This document shows, in pieces, positions 11,614 to 23,130 of a stretch of DNA of 64,000 bases (position 1 is its first letter; the number at the start of each line of letters is the position of its first letter). The notes beneath the pieces were generated by a model. That model did no database searches, was not told the origin of the DNA, and saw only the letters and a list, made by a program, of their open reading frames with translations. The position numbers were made by a program, and so were the translations under genes. Origin of the DNA: Entoloma clypeatum (Eukaryota; Basidiomycota; Agaricomycetes; Agaricales; Entolomataceae). Location: contig OY751496.1 of the NCBI GenBank assembly GCA_963565915.1, positions 1,736,001-1,800,000 on the forward strand, written 5' to 3'.

Positions 11614-13997
11614 TCAAGCATCATTATCCTCAATTAAAGTATTCGTGTAGTCTCCTCGAGGCTCGATTGAGTACTTGTACGGCAAGGGGTGCCTATTCAT
11701 CCATCATCAGCACAGCACTTCACATCTGACTCACCAAGGGTAATTGACGACGTACCGTATCAACCCAGAAGTAAACTTCCCCTCTGGCTTGACGCTCCTC
11801 CCCTTCTCATCAAACTCCCCACATCCAATGTTGAACACTGCAAGTATGCACGCGACCGATAGCCAGATCTGCGCATCTGCCATGTACCGTCCAGGACACA
11901 CTCTACGGCCGTATCCAAAAGTGACCGAGAGTGGATCGGACGCTGGGAAGGAGTCGCTTGCAGTGGGGTAACTATCGGTAGTGGCAACACTGGTGCCGTT
12001 GGCCTTAATGCTGCGCGTATCAATAAAGCGATCGGGATTGAAGGCGCTTGGGTTGTGGAATGTCGCTGGGTCGTGGAGGATTGCCCTGGGACATGTTCAG
12101 GGCTTTCATTTATGGAGAAGCCGGACCGAACACTCACCATGTGTTACCAACGATTGTGGTACCCCCAGGGATAAAATAACCATTATACTCATCATCACGC
12201 GTCACCATATGCGGCAAACCTAGACCCAGCGTATTCGTTGCTCATGAGCCGATTTGCGCCAGTAGCAAGGCAGGAGAAAACCGACCTAGAGGCGCGACTG
12301 GACTCCATCTTGCCCAGAAGCTTCGTATTAGGACAACATCCTCTCTAGAACACAAGATAGCATAAGCACCTGAATATCTCCTTGACAATTGCGTCAATGT
12401 AAGGTAGGGATTTCCTATCCGCAAAGCCAGGCAGTCTTCCGTGGCCGACGACACAGTCAAGTTCTTCCTGAGCTTTGGTTTGCACTTCGGGATGCAGGAT
12501 CATGGCAAGGATGAATGATGAGAGGGCTGACATCGTCTATCCCATTGGAACGCATGAAATTTGCGATAACGAGGCAAGGGAAACGACGAGGACGTACACT
12601 TTCGGTCCCGGCTGTGGGCTTAGTTTGAGTTTTTGAAAAAGAGAAACGAAAGAAAAGATGTCACCAGCATACGACATCCCAGCAGCAGCTTTGACGACAT
12701 CCATCTCCTCCTCGAACTCGTCGTGAGATCTAGATTCCGATAATTCACCAGCGAGGTTGGAGACAAAACACGGCCGCGCTGTTCCTTCATTCTGTTCGAG
12801 GTATGTATTGAGACTAGGCAGATATGTAGGTACCTACGTACCAAAGCTTGCCGTGCCTTTGCATACGGTGCATCACGCATTTCATACACCGCTTCTTTCC
12901 ATTCTCGCGCTTTACGTTGGAATCCGGCACCAGGCATCCATTCCCTTTAAGTTTGAGGTTAAATCAAGTTAGTTAGGGATGGGGTTATCTCACGGGACAT
13001 ATTTCACTTAAGGAAATCGATCCATCAACAATAATTCCCAAAGAATACAAGCACGAAACCTACGGAAAGGAATAAGATCCACGAGAAACGCCCCCGGATT
13101 GGCAGCCTCTGCCATTCCAGCGAGCGCCTTCTCAGCGATAGTGATGTATCGGTCATTTTTCGGGGCGATAGTTATTCCATAAGTTACGTTCATGATTACA
13201 CTCGCTGCATTGCTGTAAAAGAGATAGCAGATTTGGTTCAACTTAAGAGAACGTTGAAAGTAGAAAGACTGACTGCCGAAGATGCTCCATCAGGTCATTC
13301 GGAGAGTGAAGTAGGCGGCGCAAAAGGGCATAGACCTCTTTGCGTTGCACCGGCCAATGGATGGGGACGACGGATTGTTGAAATTGGCGATGGAACATTC
13401 GGCGGTGGATCTTCCAGCGCTCACCTATCATCAGCGCGGAATGTGAGCGAGAATTATTATCGGCTAAGAAGTGTAGACTGACCATACGGCATATGGCCGA
13501 TTGTCCACTCCCATCCCATCCTGTAACAAGACTAGGTGTCAGCTAAAAAGCTCAAAGTGAATAAGAAAAAACAGATTGACAATTCATGAAGCATGGGCGA
13601 GTGAGTCCGATCTGCATAGTTCGCTGATCGTTTCTCGAAAAGGTCACTTGCTGTTTGGAAAGAATTGACGAAAAGGATGTTTCTTCCGAAGACAGTCAGG
13701 AAGACAAGATCACCTACAATGAATAGATCATCAGCAATTACTGCGCGAAATAACCCGAGAAGATCTTGAACCATATTTTTTCGACAACGCGAGGTAGGCT
13801 TCGATCTCATTTTCGTGTGCCAAGTCAAACAGGTTACCAACAATAGGCCGTGGAGGCGGTCCAGGTGGGTAAGGTAGATTCTGAGGATTGGCTCGCAGGC
13901 GGTCCCGGCGCCTCTTGTAGAGCAGCAGACCGATGGCAAGGGAAACTGCCGCAAGAAATACACCAGCGGTATAAGGCTTTGGAATAGACAAGATCAT
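11614..13997 (-). CDS. Cytochrome P450 monooxygenase (intact)
   Basis: About a dozen exons join in frame from [12 protein letters not shown] (start 13997) to the TGA at 11614-11616. In order: an N-terminal membrane anchor ([15 protein letters not shown]) followed by basic residues, the proline-rich hinge [13 protein letters not shown], the C-helix W-R motif in 'GERWKIHRR', the I-helix AAGTEST assembled across two introns near 12600, the K-helix EIFR followed by [11 protein letters not shown], and the heme loop '[10 protein letters not shown]' (about 11900) with the thiolate cysteine. This is a microsomal class II P450 relying on NADPH-P450 reductase. The sequence resembles the large basidiomycete families often annotated as O-methylsterigmatocystin-oxidoreductase-like. 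The substrate cannot be told from sequence. All motifs and splice junctions I checked are sound. Confidence 0.92.
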
Positions 13998-14043
13998 ACT
14001 GGGACTGAGTAGGCTCGGAACGAGTTTCTAATCGCGGGGCACG

Positions 14044-14049
14044 TTTATA
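14044..14049 (-). promoter_or_regulatory. TATA box of the minus-strand P450
   Basis: TATAAA on the minus strand, 47 bases upstream of the P450 start codon at 13997, a plausible core-promoter spacing with a short 5' leader. Confidence 0.5.
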
Positions 14050-15468
14050 TGAGCGGATGCCCCAGCGACACGAGAATAGAACGGCGCTTGTAGCCATGCG
14101 GTATCAACAAGTGAGCAGTTCTCTGTGTTGGCCACTAGCGCGTTGCGTCATAGCCGAGTGGATCGCAGCTTTTGGGGTCGTTTTTCGCCGTTGCTCGGTT
14201 CACGAACTTCGGCCAGGACGTAGGTCACCATTCGATAACATGACAACGCGGTGATAGAAATCACTGAATGAAGTTGAGAGCGGTCGGGCCAAACCCCTTC
14301 AAGGAAAGTGGCGATCAGAAAGGCCTGTAGTATGCAGTATGTATCTCCATGACCGAACCGTGTGTATGTCGAAAATAATCCACTGCGGTCGATCTGCTAG
14401 GCGAACCTGGAAACCCTCAGTTTCGGTATGAAACGTCTAGAAAACGTAAAAAGCGTGGTTCCGGTCACCGTGGTTATGGCAATGAGCTCTCTGGAGGAAG
14501 AAAAGTGCGGAAGCCAAGAAACATCTCGAATAAATAAGGAACCTTGTTTGACATGATAGAATGCTGTAACCTGGTTCCATGGAGTGACTCATGACGAGGA
14601 AACTTGAACACGACTTGTCACGAGCACGTGTCATCGGTCTTTATGTGACAAGTGACAAATGCAGACGGTGAACGCTCACAGATCCTTGAACGACGCTTTA
14701 GTTCCCTGTCGCCATATCTATACCATTGCACCCAAATCCGACCGACCATTACACCCGGAATCCAGGATTTCAATGCTGATGAGCCCCATCTTGCAGAATG
14801 AACTCAAACTCGTGCCCTCCCGCATGTGGTACACAATGTGGAGTCTTACAAGCCCCTCATCTTCATGGAGACCTACCTGTAATTCGAATCAACTCCTCTT
14901 GACAGACCGGTGGGCAGGACGGCAGGTGTTAGCCATGTTTCCCTTTCATTCGTATTCTGACAGATTTTTGCGCAGGATCATGTATGTATGCCCCTTGAAC
15001 AGGAAGAATTTTACCGCAAAAAGCATCAAAAACTCTTGAGCTCTAGTTTGAGAGACCAGAATCCCCCCAAGACTTGCTGTTGGAAGTTAGGGATGCTCGT
15101 AACTTCCGGGGTCATCATGAGTACTATACTTCATCATCAGATGAGCACGGCACACTGGGACTTGCTACAGTACTAAGTATGTTGCTGCCTGCTTTCACTC
15201 TCATTAATATCATTCCGAGCACTCTCACTTTCGTTCTATGGCAGTGTTTGAAGCGCACGTTCTGGCCAAACAAAACTGTCACTCCATTGATGACTCCTCT
15301 CCTGTCACTGGACAATTACTGACTCGATACCTGTTCACCTTCAGAATGTTTTAAACCAGACGGGTTCTCGACTTACCAGCCTCATCTTGACAAACCTGAC
15401 AATGATTCCTCGAATATCTCACCTTTTCATCGACAACGACTATCTCAAATAAATTCTGCGCCATCGAC
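14050..15468. other. Gap with no recognisable gene
   Basis: Lies between the heads of the minus-strand P450 and the plus-strand gene at 15469. Short open stretches near 14660-15180 are AT-rich with weak coding character; I could not join them into a known family. The region nearest 15469 presumably holds that gene's promoter. Confidence 0.4.
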
Positions 15469-17106
15469 ATGTTTGGGGAATCTGAATCTGAAAGCCCTCG
15501 TGTTCCAAGCCCTTGGGATTTCCTCATTTCTCCCTCACCTTCCCCTCGTCCCTCCCCTCTGTCTGGCTCCCCGAATCCTTCCACCCCAAACCTCAATGGT
15601 CTTACCATCGACTCAATACCTCGACTAGTCCCCGAAAACGACGAAGGAAACGTCGAGTACAAACTCCAGCTACTAAACCCTTCCCCTGCTCGTTTCGCTC
15701 GCCTCGTCACTCAGCTCAAATGGCGCCTGCTCGAGGGTGGTGGGCAGGCATACTATGAGCTCGGTGTGGCTGACTCCGGGGCGCTCGTCGGGCTACCCCG
15801 TCCAGAGTTGGAGCAAAGCCTAGAGACACTCGAAATGATGGCTGGAGAGATTGGAGCGAGTGTGATTGTTGTAAAAGAGATCGAGGTCCCAGCGGTGATC
15901 GCGGGGATCGCAGCCACACAGACGGATACCTGGAATGGCAGACGGCGAAAGCGGGCGCACAGCGACCTTCGCGGTATGTTGGGGTCTGAGGAAGGCTCTG
16001 AATCGCCTACAGCAATCCTATCCTGGACCAGCACGACTGAGACCGAAACCGAGCCATCCTCAACTGATTTTGACCCCGAGGACGAGGAAGACCTTTCCAT
16101 GACCATCGTCCTCGATAGCTCTAAACCCTATCCATACCAGCGTCCGGAAACAATAACCCCCCGCTGTGGAGCGTCCATTCCCATCTTTGTCATGGACCCT
16201 GATCCAGACCCCGCAGAAAACGCCGATGCCGAACCAGACGAAGATCTTGCCGCAACGGTTTTAACACAGACCTATTTTTCCGTCGACCTCGAGATCTCCA
16301 CCGTGTTCAAGCCCCGACCCATGCGTGCGAGAATGCATACCCATCTCCACTCACATACACTGGGTGCGACCTCCACCAAGACGAAGCGGCTCAAAAAGAT
16401 CAAGCACATCACACACCCCCATGAGCACCAGCGTCAAAATGATTACCCGCATCAGCATGACCATCGGCATAATCATCATCACAATCATCATCATCATCAG
16501 CGGCCCCAGGAGCAGGGCGACGGAGGAGGCCCCAACGAGCACTACGGGAAACATGACGATAATAAGGCCCTCACCCGTCGACAAATGCGCGACCGCAGAC
16601 GTGAAGAGAAGAGGCGGGCCCTCGTTGCTTTCGCTACCACCAGCACAAATGCCAACAACCTTCCCAAGGATAGCAACGGTGCAAATACTAGCGTTGAACC
16701 TTGTGCTCCAGGTCCCGCCGAGTCTTTGACTTCCCCTCTCCCTTCTGCGGAGTACCCCAAGGTTCAAGTGGAAATGGACGGTGATGTCCCGGCCGCTTCT
16801 GCGACGTCTGAGCTCGTCTCCCAGCTGGGGGGGTTGCATGTCGCAGCTCAGGAGCTAGAGCCTGTGAATGGTGGTGTGGCTGTGGAGGCCGATGATGTCG
16901 ATGAAGACGACGTCGACGACGTCTTCGCAACCCCGACGGCAGCCAAACCACTTTCTGGGGATGTCCCAAACGGTGAGCGAGGTATTGAAGAAGGCACGCA
17001 TGGTCAAGGTCAAGGACAGAGACGGCTGATCGTGGAGGCGCTTGTGGTGCGGAAGATGTCGCTCGACGAAGCGTTTCTGGATTTTGGTGGGTTCACCTTG
17101 GTGTGA
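15469..17106 (+). CDS. GTPBP1/2-related N-terminal-domain protein without a GTPase, His-rich
   Basis: A single uninterrupted exon of 545 codons starting at MFGESESESPRV. Residues about 60-140 carry 'EYKLQLLNPSPARFARLVTQ', then 'KWRLLEGGGQAYYELGV' and 'DSGALVGL', the pattern I associate with the region preceding the GTPase in GTPBP1/GTPBP2 proteins. No P-loop (GxxxxGKS), DxxG or NKxD motif follows. The protein continues with acidic and Ser/Thr-rich stretches and a strongly His-rich segment (about residues 290-345, encoded at 16336-16500 with runs of CAT/CAC), then a basic 'RRQMRDRRREEKRRAL' segment. Length and single-exon structure argue for a real gene. Function is unknown; the N-terminal domain may act in translation or ribosome quality control as in GTPBP proteins, and the His run may bind metal. 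Both are inference. Confidence 0.72.
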   Translation: MFGESESESPRVPSPWDFLISPSPSPRPSPLSGSPNPSTPNLNGLTIDSIPRLVPENDEGNVEYKLQLLNPSPARFARLVTQLKWRLLEGGGQAYYELGVADSGALVGLPRPELEQSLETLEMMAGEIGASVIVVKEIEVPAVIAGIAATQTDTWNGRRRKRAHSDLRGMLGSEEGSESPTAILSWTSTTETETEPSSTDFDPEDEEDLSMTIVLDSSKPYPYQRPETITPRCGASIPIFVMDPDPDPAENADAEPDEDLAATVLTQTYFSVDLEISTVFKPRPMRARMHTHLHSHTLGATSTKTKRLKKIKHITHPHEHQRQNDYPHQHDHRHNHHHNHHHHQRPQEQGDGGGPNEHYGKHDDNKALTRRQMRDRRREEKRRALVAFATTSTNANNLPKDSNGANTSVEPCAPGPAESLTSPLPSAEYPKVQVEMDGDVPAASATSELVSQLGGLHVAAQELEPVNGGVAVEADDVDEDDVDDVFATPTAAKPLSGDVPNGERGIEEGTHGQGQGQRRLIVEALVVRKMSLDEAFLDFGGFTLV

Positions 17107-17381
17107 GGTTGGGTATTCGGTTGAACAATCATATTTTATCTGTTTTTCTCGTTTCTTTTATGCCTATCTATCCATCTTTCTCAGCGTCGCCTTGCCCATA
17201 GCTAGGCTATCTTGATTATCATTAACGTTATGTGTATATCGGAATGTATGTCGAGGATGTTTCCGGAATACATACTGTTTTGAATAACTTGGTGTGCCAA
17301 AAGGGAATTTGTCCCCGCCGCCGCAAGGCTCGTGATTTGCGCCTGCCGCGCTCTCCGACTCCGTCCTCGTCCATCACCACC

Positions 17382-18120
17382 ATGGTTTCCTCCCTCGTCC
17401 TTCGCTCGTCCCTCCCTCGAGCCCTCACAAACCGCGCAATCTCTCGTTCTATTGTTCTCGGTATATAATCCAAAATGTTATCAGAATAAACCAAACTGAT
17501 CCAAATTAGGGCGACATGCGAGCGATACTGCCTATGTTCCTGGCGGCCGTGCGTTCTCCTCTTTCTCCCCCCGCCATTTTGTGCTGTTGTACTGATACCT
17601 CTCTCCAACTAGCGATCTACAAAGGAACCGTGAATGACCCCACAGACTTCCCGCCGCCCTCCCGCACCCACGGCTCATACCACTGGGCCTTCGAAAGGCT
17701 CCTCTCGGCCAGCCTCGTCCCTTTGACCGCAGCTGCATACGTCACGACCGGATCCAACTACCCCGTTGTCGACGGTCTCCTCGGAATCGCGCTCGTTGTG
17801 CACAGTCATATTGGGGTGCGCACATACGGTTCTTCTGCACCATTCGGGTCTGACTTGTGTCCTTTTTTTTCTGGATGACGTAGTTTGATACGCTGCTGGT
17901 CGACTACGTGCACAAGCGCAAGTTCTCGGTCGTTGGACCGATTGCGACCTGGAGTCTCCGTGCGGTGACGGCTGGTGTGTTGGTGGGGGTGTATCAGTTC
18001 AACACAAATGATATTGGTACGTTTCCAGCCGCTGATTTTCATTATTTTTTTCTCTATTCTTATGAATTTGATTATCACACAGGTCTGACAGAGCTCATTG
18101 CGAAAGTGTGGACTGCATAG
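17382..18120 (+). CDS. SDH4: Succinate dehydrogenase membrane anchor subunit (CybS)
   Basis: Five exons (17382-17460, 17510-17548, 17613-17815, 17884-18016, 18083-18120) total 492 nt, giving 163 residues. The N-terminus (MVSSLVLRSSLPRALTNR) is a basic mitochondrial presequence. The mature part begins near 'GTVNDPTDFPPPSRTHGSYH', then 'WAFERLLSASLVPLTAAAY', the conserved 'VVHSHIGFDTLLVDYVHKRK' and a last membrane helix (ATWSLRAVTAGVLVGVYQFN). CybS with CybL anchors the succinate dehydrogenase dimer in the inner membrane, contributes to heme b and forms part of the ubiquinone site; the His in HSHIG and the Asp-Tyr in VDYVH are the family's heme and quinone positions. The frame closes at every junction. 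No other SDH gene is nearby. Confidence 0.93.
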
Positions 18121-18865
18121 TTGCTGCATAGTAACAAAACAGTGTCATGTCGGTCTGTTATAGAAATTTCATTTATTACTATTGCATGAGTGCATGATAC
18201 TCAACTAACGGTACGGACGATCTTTGGTCATTGGCGGTAGTATATTTTTTTAGGAATCAATCCCGAGGATGGTCAAGACTGATCTAAAAGGACTCTGACT
18301 AGCACCTACATCCTACTCGCTCATCCTTGACACATAGGGGATTCTTTTCGCCTATGCTGTCATTGTCTCAGGTCCAATTTTTTGTTATATGTTTAGATTT
18401 AACCTGTTCTTTCTTGAGTCCCTCACTCCCGACACTCATCACTAAGTACCCCTTGGTTCTCCAGATGACCAAGCACGATGCCAATATCTGTACGTGTGCC
18501 TCTCGCCAATTATGATTCCCTCCACTATTGACATAGCACGTTTGTTTTCCTTTCTGTAAGCCACATTTGAAGAGTACATGTAACACTGTCCCAATTATCG
18601 GCGATACGACTTCCCGTAAATTGATAGGTACCAAGTTTGTTCCCCCAGACGAACGGCTGTTCTGTATATTTTGGGGACGCAACAACGACAGAAAGCTTTG
18701 AAATGCAGGTGGCTGCAAGAATATGCGGAAGGACCAAGGGGTACTAAGGGAACTCGAGGCATGTGTGAATGGCGGAGTTTGAAGTTATGTCCTCTGTCAA
18801 ACACCGAGTGAGTCCTTTTGTCGAGGAACAATAGCTGGTCATTGTCCATTGTGCAACGCCCAAGA
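18121..18865. other. Intergenic between SDH4 and AA9 gene
   Basis: AT-rich spacer holding the SDH4 3' flank and the upstream region of the AA9 gene. No gene recognised. Confidence 0.45.
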
Positions 18866-18871
18866 TATAAA
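18866..18871 (+). promoter_or_regulatory. TATA box of the AA9 LPMO gene
   Basis: TATAAA exactly 100 bases before the AA9 start codon at 18966. A TATA-containing core promoter fits a strongly regulated secreted-enzyme gene. Confidence 0.55.
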
Positions 18872-18965
18872 ATGGATGTCCTCTGCAACTCGAATAAGCA
18901 ACATCCCTTCCTTCTCTTCATACGAACTTGCAAGTCAAGTCTCGCTGGTCCCTACTCTATTCATA

Positions 18966-20054
18966 ATGAAGTCCTTCGCTCTCTTCACCCCTCTCCTCGC
19001 TGCCATCTCCGTATCCGCACACGGCTTCGTTTCCCAGATCACCATTGACGGCAAGGTCTTCAATGGCAATGTCCCCACCAAGCAGACCAATCCCAGCGCC
19101 ATCCGCCAAATCACCGACCCTTCCCCTATCAAAGGTGCCGCTAATCAGTTCGTTAACTGCGGCACAGGCGCCAAGGAAGCTTCTCTTGTCGCTCAAGCCA
19201 ACCCTGGCAGCAAAATGACCTTCTCATGGAAAGGCGAAGACCTCTCCAACGTACGTTTCTCTCACATCACTAAATCCTCATTCTCATTCTGCTGTAGTGG
19301 CCTCACAACACCGGCCCCATGCTCACTTACATGTCCTCGTGCAGTGATGTCACCTGTGACAAGTTCAACTCTACTCAAGCTAAATGGTTCAAGGTCGACC
19401 AGGTCGGTCGCCTCCCCGACGGCACATGGGCTCAAGCCACCCTCAGTATGTCATTCTTCTCTCCCTCTGTCCTTCCTCATGTTCATTCTTGTCCATCTAG
19501 TGTCAGGCGCCGCGGCCAGCGTAACCCTCCCTTCAAACCTCGCTGCCGGAAACTATCTCATCCGCCACGAGATCATTGCCTTACACCTTGGTACCCAACT
19601 CGGCGGCGCCGAATTCTACCCTTCCTGTGCCCAACTCAAGGTTGGCGGCTCCCAAACCGGCACCCCTAAGACGTCCGACCTCGTTTCCCTTCCCGGCGCA
19701 TACCACGACGCCGACCTCGGCATCTTGGACAAGAATGCATTCGACCCCAAGGAGAATTACCCTTTCCCCGGTCCTGCCCTCGCTTCCTTCATAAGCGGTG
19801 CCACTACTAGCGGTAGCTCCAACAGCAGCGCGACCTCTGCCTCGGGACCTACACCTCCCGCTCCCACCGGAACGCCAAAGAAGTCCGGGCACTGCAAGGC
19901 GAACAAGAACAAGAACACCGGCAGCCCCAGCGTCGGTCCTTCTGCCACTTCCACCCCTGGCTCCGCAGCCGTCGCTGCTACTTTGGCTGCGTCTGCCGGC
20001 TCGTACTACCCCCGTCATATGTCTCGCATCATGCGCCGCCACTTCAGCCATTAA
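18966..20054 (+). CDS. AA9 lytic polysaccharide monooxygenase (former GH61), secreted
   Basis: Three exons (18966-19250, 19298-19445, 19501-20054) total 987 nt, giving 328 residues. The signal peptide MKSFALFTPLLAAISVSA is followed directly by HGFV, so cleavage exposes the N-terminal histidine of the copper 'histidine brace'. The second brace histidine is in 'WPHNTGPMLTYM' (first codons after intron 1). The third axial position and its Gln partner lie in 'RHEIIALHLGTQLGGAEFYP', ending FYPSC, with Tyr as the axial ligand. AA9 enzymes oxidatively cleave cellulose and some hemicelluloses outside the cell, using H2O2 or O2 plus an electron donor. After about residue 235 a Ser/Thr/Pro-rich tail with a Lys/Asn segment ends in a basic terminus; no CBM1 is present. 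The upstream in-frame ATG at 18849 is rejected because it would bury the signal peptide. Confidence 0.95.
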   Translation: MKSFALFTPLLAAISVSAHGFVSQITIDGKVFNGNVPTKQTNPSAIRQITDPSPIKGAANQFVNCGTGAKEASLVAQANPGSKMTFSWKGEDLSNVRFSHITKSSFSFCCSGLTTPAPCSLTCPRAVMSPVTSSTLLKLNGSRSTRSVASPTAHGLKPPSVCHSSLPLSFLMFILVHLVSGAAASVTLPSNLAAGNYLIRHEIIALHLGTQLGGAEFYPSCAQLKVGGSQTGTPKTSDLVSLPGAYHDADLGILDKNAFDPKENYPFPGPALASFISGATTSGSSNSSATSASGPTPPAPTGTPKKSGHCKANKNKNTGSPSVGPSATSTPGSAAVAATLAASAGSYYPRHMSRIMRRHFSH

Positions 20055-20765
20055 ATCGTGTTTTCGCGATGCTATCTTTCCTCTTAGATTCACGCTCATG
20101 ACGGAATGAAGGATCACTCACGGGCTTTTATGACTCACGCCCGCCAGAATCTGTAGCACTACCTACGCTGTCGCTTTGCATTCAGGACGTGGATCGTCCT
20201 CAACTTGTTGTAGCACTCACTCTCCTTTCCTCACGCTCACTGTACTATTAGTCGGTTAGATTACCATTACCATCATTTGTAGCGCAGTAGTAATTGAATA
20301 ACACTCTTCCCATATTGAAATGGATCGGTGTATCCTGCATTTGATGATGGAGTGCGTCTGCGCCGAAGCGTGAGTTTGCTTGCCATACTTTGTCGAGGTG
20401 GTTCTGGCTCAGAATGTATCTCTTTGTGGAGCTGATATCAAATCCTAGAATTATGATGGTGCTGCAACATCGTGATCCACGTCTCAGAAAGATGAACACC
20501 GTCTACAATCGAGTTGTCATCCCCATCATGATGAATCTATCTGTAATGACCACAAGGGCCTGAAATCGATTTATACATCTGAACTTTGAGGAGCACGTTG
20601 GACCTTGGGACAACTTCCATTGCTACTGTAAACGAGGCATTTTTTTACTATACTGTAGATGGATCTTGACGATGACGATCGCGGGGTTTGATTGAAGTCA
20701 CCGGCGTCTAACTCCCATGTTCAATCATTTGCGGGTTGAGCAGCCCTGCTATCCTTCGAATAGTT
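20055..20765. other. Intergenic between AA9 gene and second P450
   Basis: 3' flank of the AA9 gene and promoter region of the P450. A minus-strand open stretch at 20248-20499 has no recognisable domain or splice context and is not called. Confidence 0.45.
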
Positions 20766-23130
20766 ATGCGGGACCTCATCCTCTTACTGATCGTGCTCAT
20801 CGTCCCTCTTCTGCTAGTACGCCGACGTGCCAGACTCGCCAAGTTGCCTCCCGGCCCTCCGCATCATCTCTGGCGCGACCACAAACAAGACCTGCCCGCT
20901 TTCCAGCCTTGGAGGACGTTCAAGGCGTGGAATAAGGAATACGGTTTGCATCCGACGCCTCGAATCCATTTTGAACGCTAGCTGAACAGCTCTCTCAAGG
21001 GCCCGTTATTTCCTTCTCTCTCGGCGGAACACCTGTTGTTGGTTGGTCGAATCTGTGCCTTCGTGATTGTCAGATTTCAACTCTTGGCCTCGTGTAGTTT
21101 TGGGCACCGCCGAGGCAGCGATAGATTTGCTTGAGAAGCGTGGCGAAATCTACTCCAGCCGTCCAAGGCACATCATGGGGTATGTACCCTCGGTCCCTCT
21201 GTCCACGTTCATTATCTTGTTGATGAGACATTCTCTGGATTCCAGGGAGATTCTCACAGGAGGGATGCGTGGGCTTGGAATGTCTTATGGTCCTCGATGG
21301 CGACGCTGGCGATCGGTAGGTTCTCGTATTATTGGCAATGACATGAACAGCCGATTCTTATCTTACTTTCATAGCTTCAAACATCCGCGCTCAGCATGCA
21401 GGCTTCCGCACAATACAAGACGTTACAGACAATTGAATCCTCTCTGCTGCTTCGTGATTTGTTGGGGAATGAGGATCCCATGAAATACCGGTCGTTATTA
21501 GTGAGGTGAGTTTGTCTCGGCGGGCGTGGCCCATTGAAGCAGGAAGTTTATGTCCACAGATTTGCTGTATCAATCACGTCTTGCGTCGCGTACGGGCGCA
21601 GGATCAAGACATTGGAGGACGAGATTGTTCTTGCTCATCAGAGATCGGAGGAATGTGAGTAGATTTACTTCACAACCCAATGGACGCTAAAAATTGTTGC
21701 AGATGTCATGAAGTATGTTATCTGTATTCTGCTCCTATCTCGTACCATGATTTATAACCCTCAAGGTTACAGCCCTAGTAGGTCATGTTTTCCCTGATTG
21801 TAAAGTTTTCAAAACATCTGGCGCCCCAGCGTCCCAGGCAGATATATCGTAGAATCTGTGCGTTGGTTCCTTTGCACCTCATGTTAATGTCTCTTAAGCT
21901 GTAATCATGCATTGCAGTGGCCAATACTTCTCTATCTCCCGGTAAGTGCAAGGCGTTGAGATGCGAAACAGCACATGCTTATGGTCATTTAGCGTCCCCT
22001 GCAATGGTTTCGATACGAACCAGAGCGCCATCGAGTCGTTGACACTCAATTTTATCTGTCACTTGTGAACAATGTCAAAGAGAAGATGCAACTTGACACC
22101 GCTCAGCCCTCAATGGCTACATATGCTGTTGAGAAGCAAGAAGAGTTTGGCTTGAATGATGCTGAGCTTGCATATGCTCTGTCCGCTCCCTGGTCAGCTG
22201 GCGTCGGAACAGTAAGTCCAAAAAAACAAATTTTCAACGAGAACTTACTTGAATCCAAAAGACCATTTCTACCATTGAAGTGGCAATCCGTAAGTATCGC
22301 CAGCTTCAAAGGTTACAACGTACTACTGAATGTCCGGGCTAGTTGCGGTGCTTCATTATCCAGAGGTAATGCGCAAGGTACAGGCTGAACTGGACTCTGT
22401 CGTTGGGGCAGGACGTCTTCCTATGTTTGAAGATCAAGAATCTTTGCCGTACTTTAGTGCTTTCCTCAAGGAGATCATGCGGTGGGAGTTCCTGCCTTGT
22501 AAAGATGCTGCGGAACTGAAGTCGATTTGCGATAGGTGGAAACCCATTGCACCTAGTGGTGTTCCGCATTCCGTGACAGAGGATGACGTTTACAAGGGAA
22601 TGATTATTCCCAAAGGCAGTACGGTGTATGCCAACATCTAGTATGTTTCTTTGATGTCGTGGCTGACGGTCTTGTTGGTTGATCACTGTATCTGAACCTA
22701 GTGCCATAATGTCCGATCCTGAAATGTTTCCCGATCCAGATATATTTCTGCCGGAACGGTTCTTGGATGTCACGGATCCTAGACTCGTCAACTTCAAATT
22801 CGGGTTTGGCTTCGGTCGCCGCATATGCCCTGGCCTGCACGTCGCCCTCCAGTCCATGTTTATCATGCTCTCCAGGTAGGTCAATATACCTTGCACATCC
22901 CCTTGGCTTTGAATCGCTCTGGTTTATAAACAGGATCCTTTGCATTCGATGTGCTCCCCGTGTTTGGAGATGGCGTCGAGGTCATCCAATCCACAGATGA
23001 TTTTACTACAGGATTGGTCACGCGCCCGGCTAACCTCAAATACCGCCTTGTTCCCCGAGGGCAGGGGGTCAAGGAGCTTATCACCCTGGAAGCTGAACGG
23101 GCTGAAATGGAAGCTGAGGCATGGCAGTAA
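20766..23130 (+). CDS. Cytochrome P450 with apparent 3' frameshift
   Basis: Starts at ATG 20766 with a membrane anchor (MRDLILLLIVLIVPLLLV) and the hinge KLPPGPPHHLW. Exons then give 'VISFSLGGTPVVVLGTAEAA', 'RPRHIMG', 'YIVES', an I-helix read as SAGVGTT across the intron near 22210, 'VLHYPEVMRKVQAELDSVV', K-helix 'FLKEIMRWKPIAPSGVPH', and the heme loop 'FGFGRRICPGLHVAL' (22800-22850). After the last intron (about 22876-22932) the conserved C-terminus 'FDVLPVFGDGVEVIQS' through 'GLVTRPANLKYRLVPRGQ' is present in the DNA up to TAA 23128-23130, but two bases out of frame with the upstream exon; the spliced frame instead stops at 22998-23000. Either a 2-nt deletion, a sequencing error or an unusual splice explains it. 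The AGVGT I-helix, lacking the usual acidic residue, occurs in some basidiomycete P450 clades. The rest of the gene is intact. Confidence 0.85.

Noticed and set aside
16336..16500. CAT/CAC-rich repeat that could be read as a microsatellite
   Set aside because: It is in frame within an intronless gene and simply encodes the His-rich region.
18849..18965. Upstream in-frame ATG extending the AA9 protein by 39 residues
   Set aside because: It would bury the signal peptide and prevent exposure of the N-terminal histidine needed for copper binding; the TATA box also fits the later start.
20248..20499. Minus-strand open stretch of 83 codons between AA9 and P450
   Set aside because: No domain, no plausible splice context, no promoter motif; likely chance.
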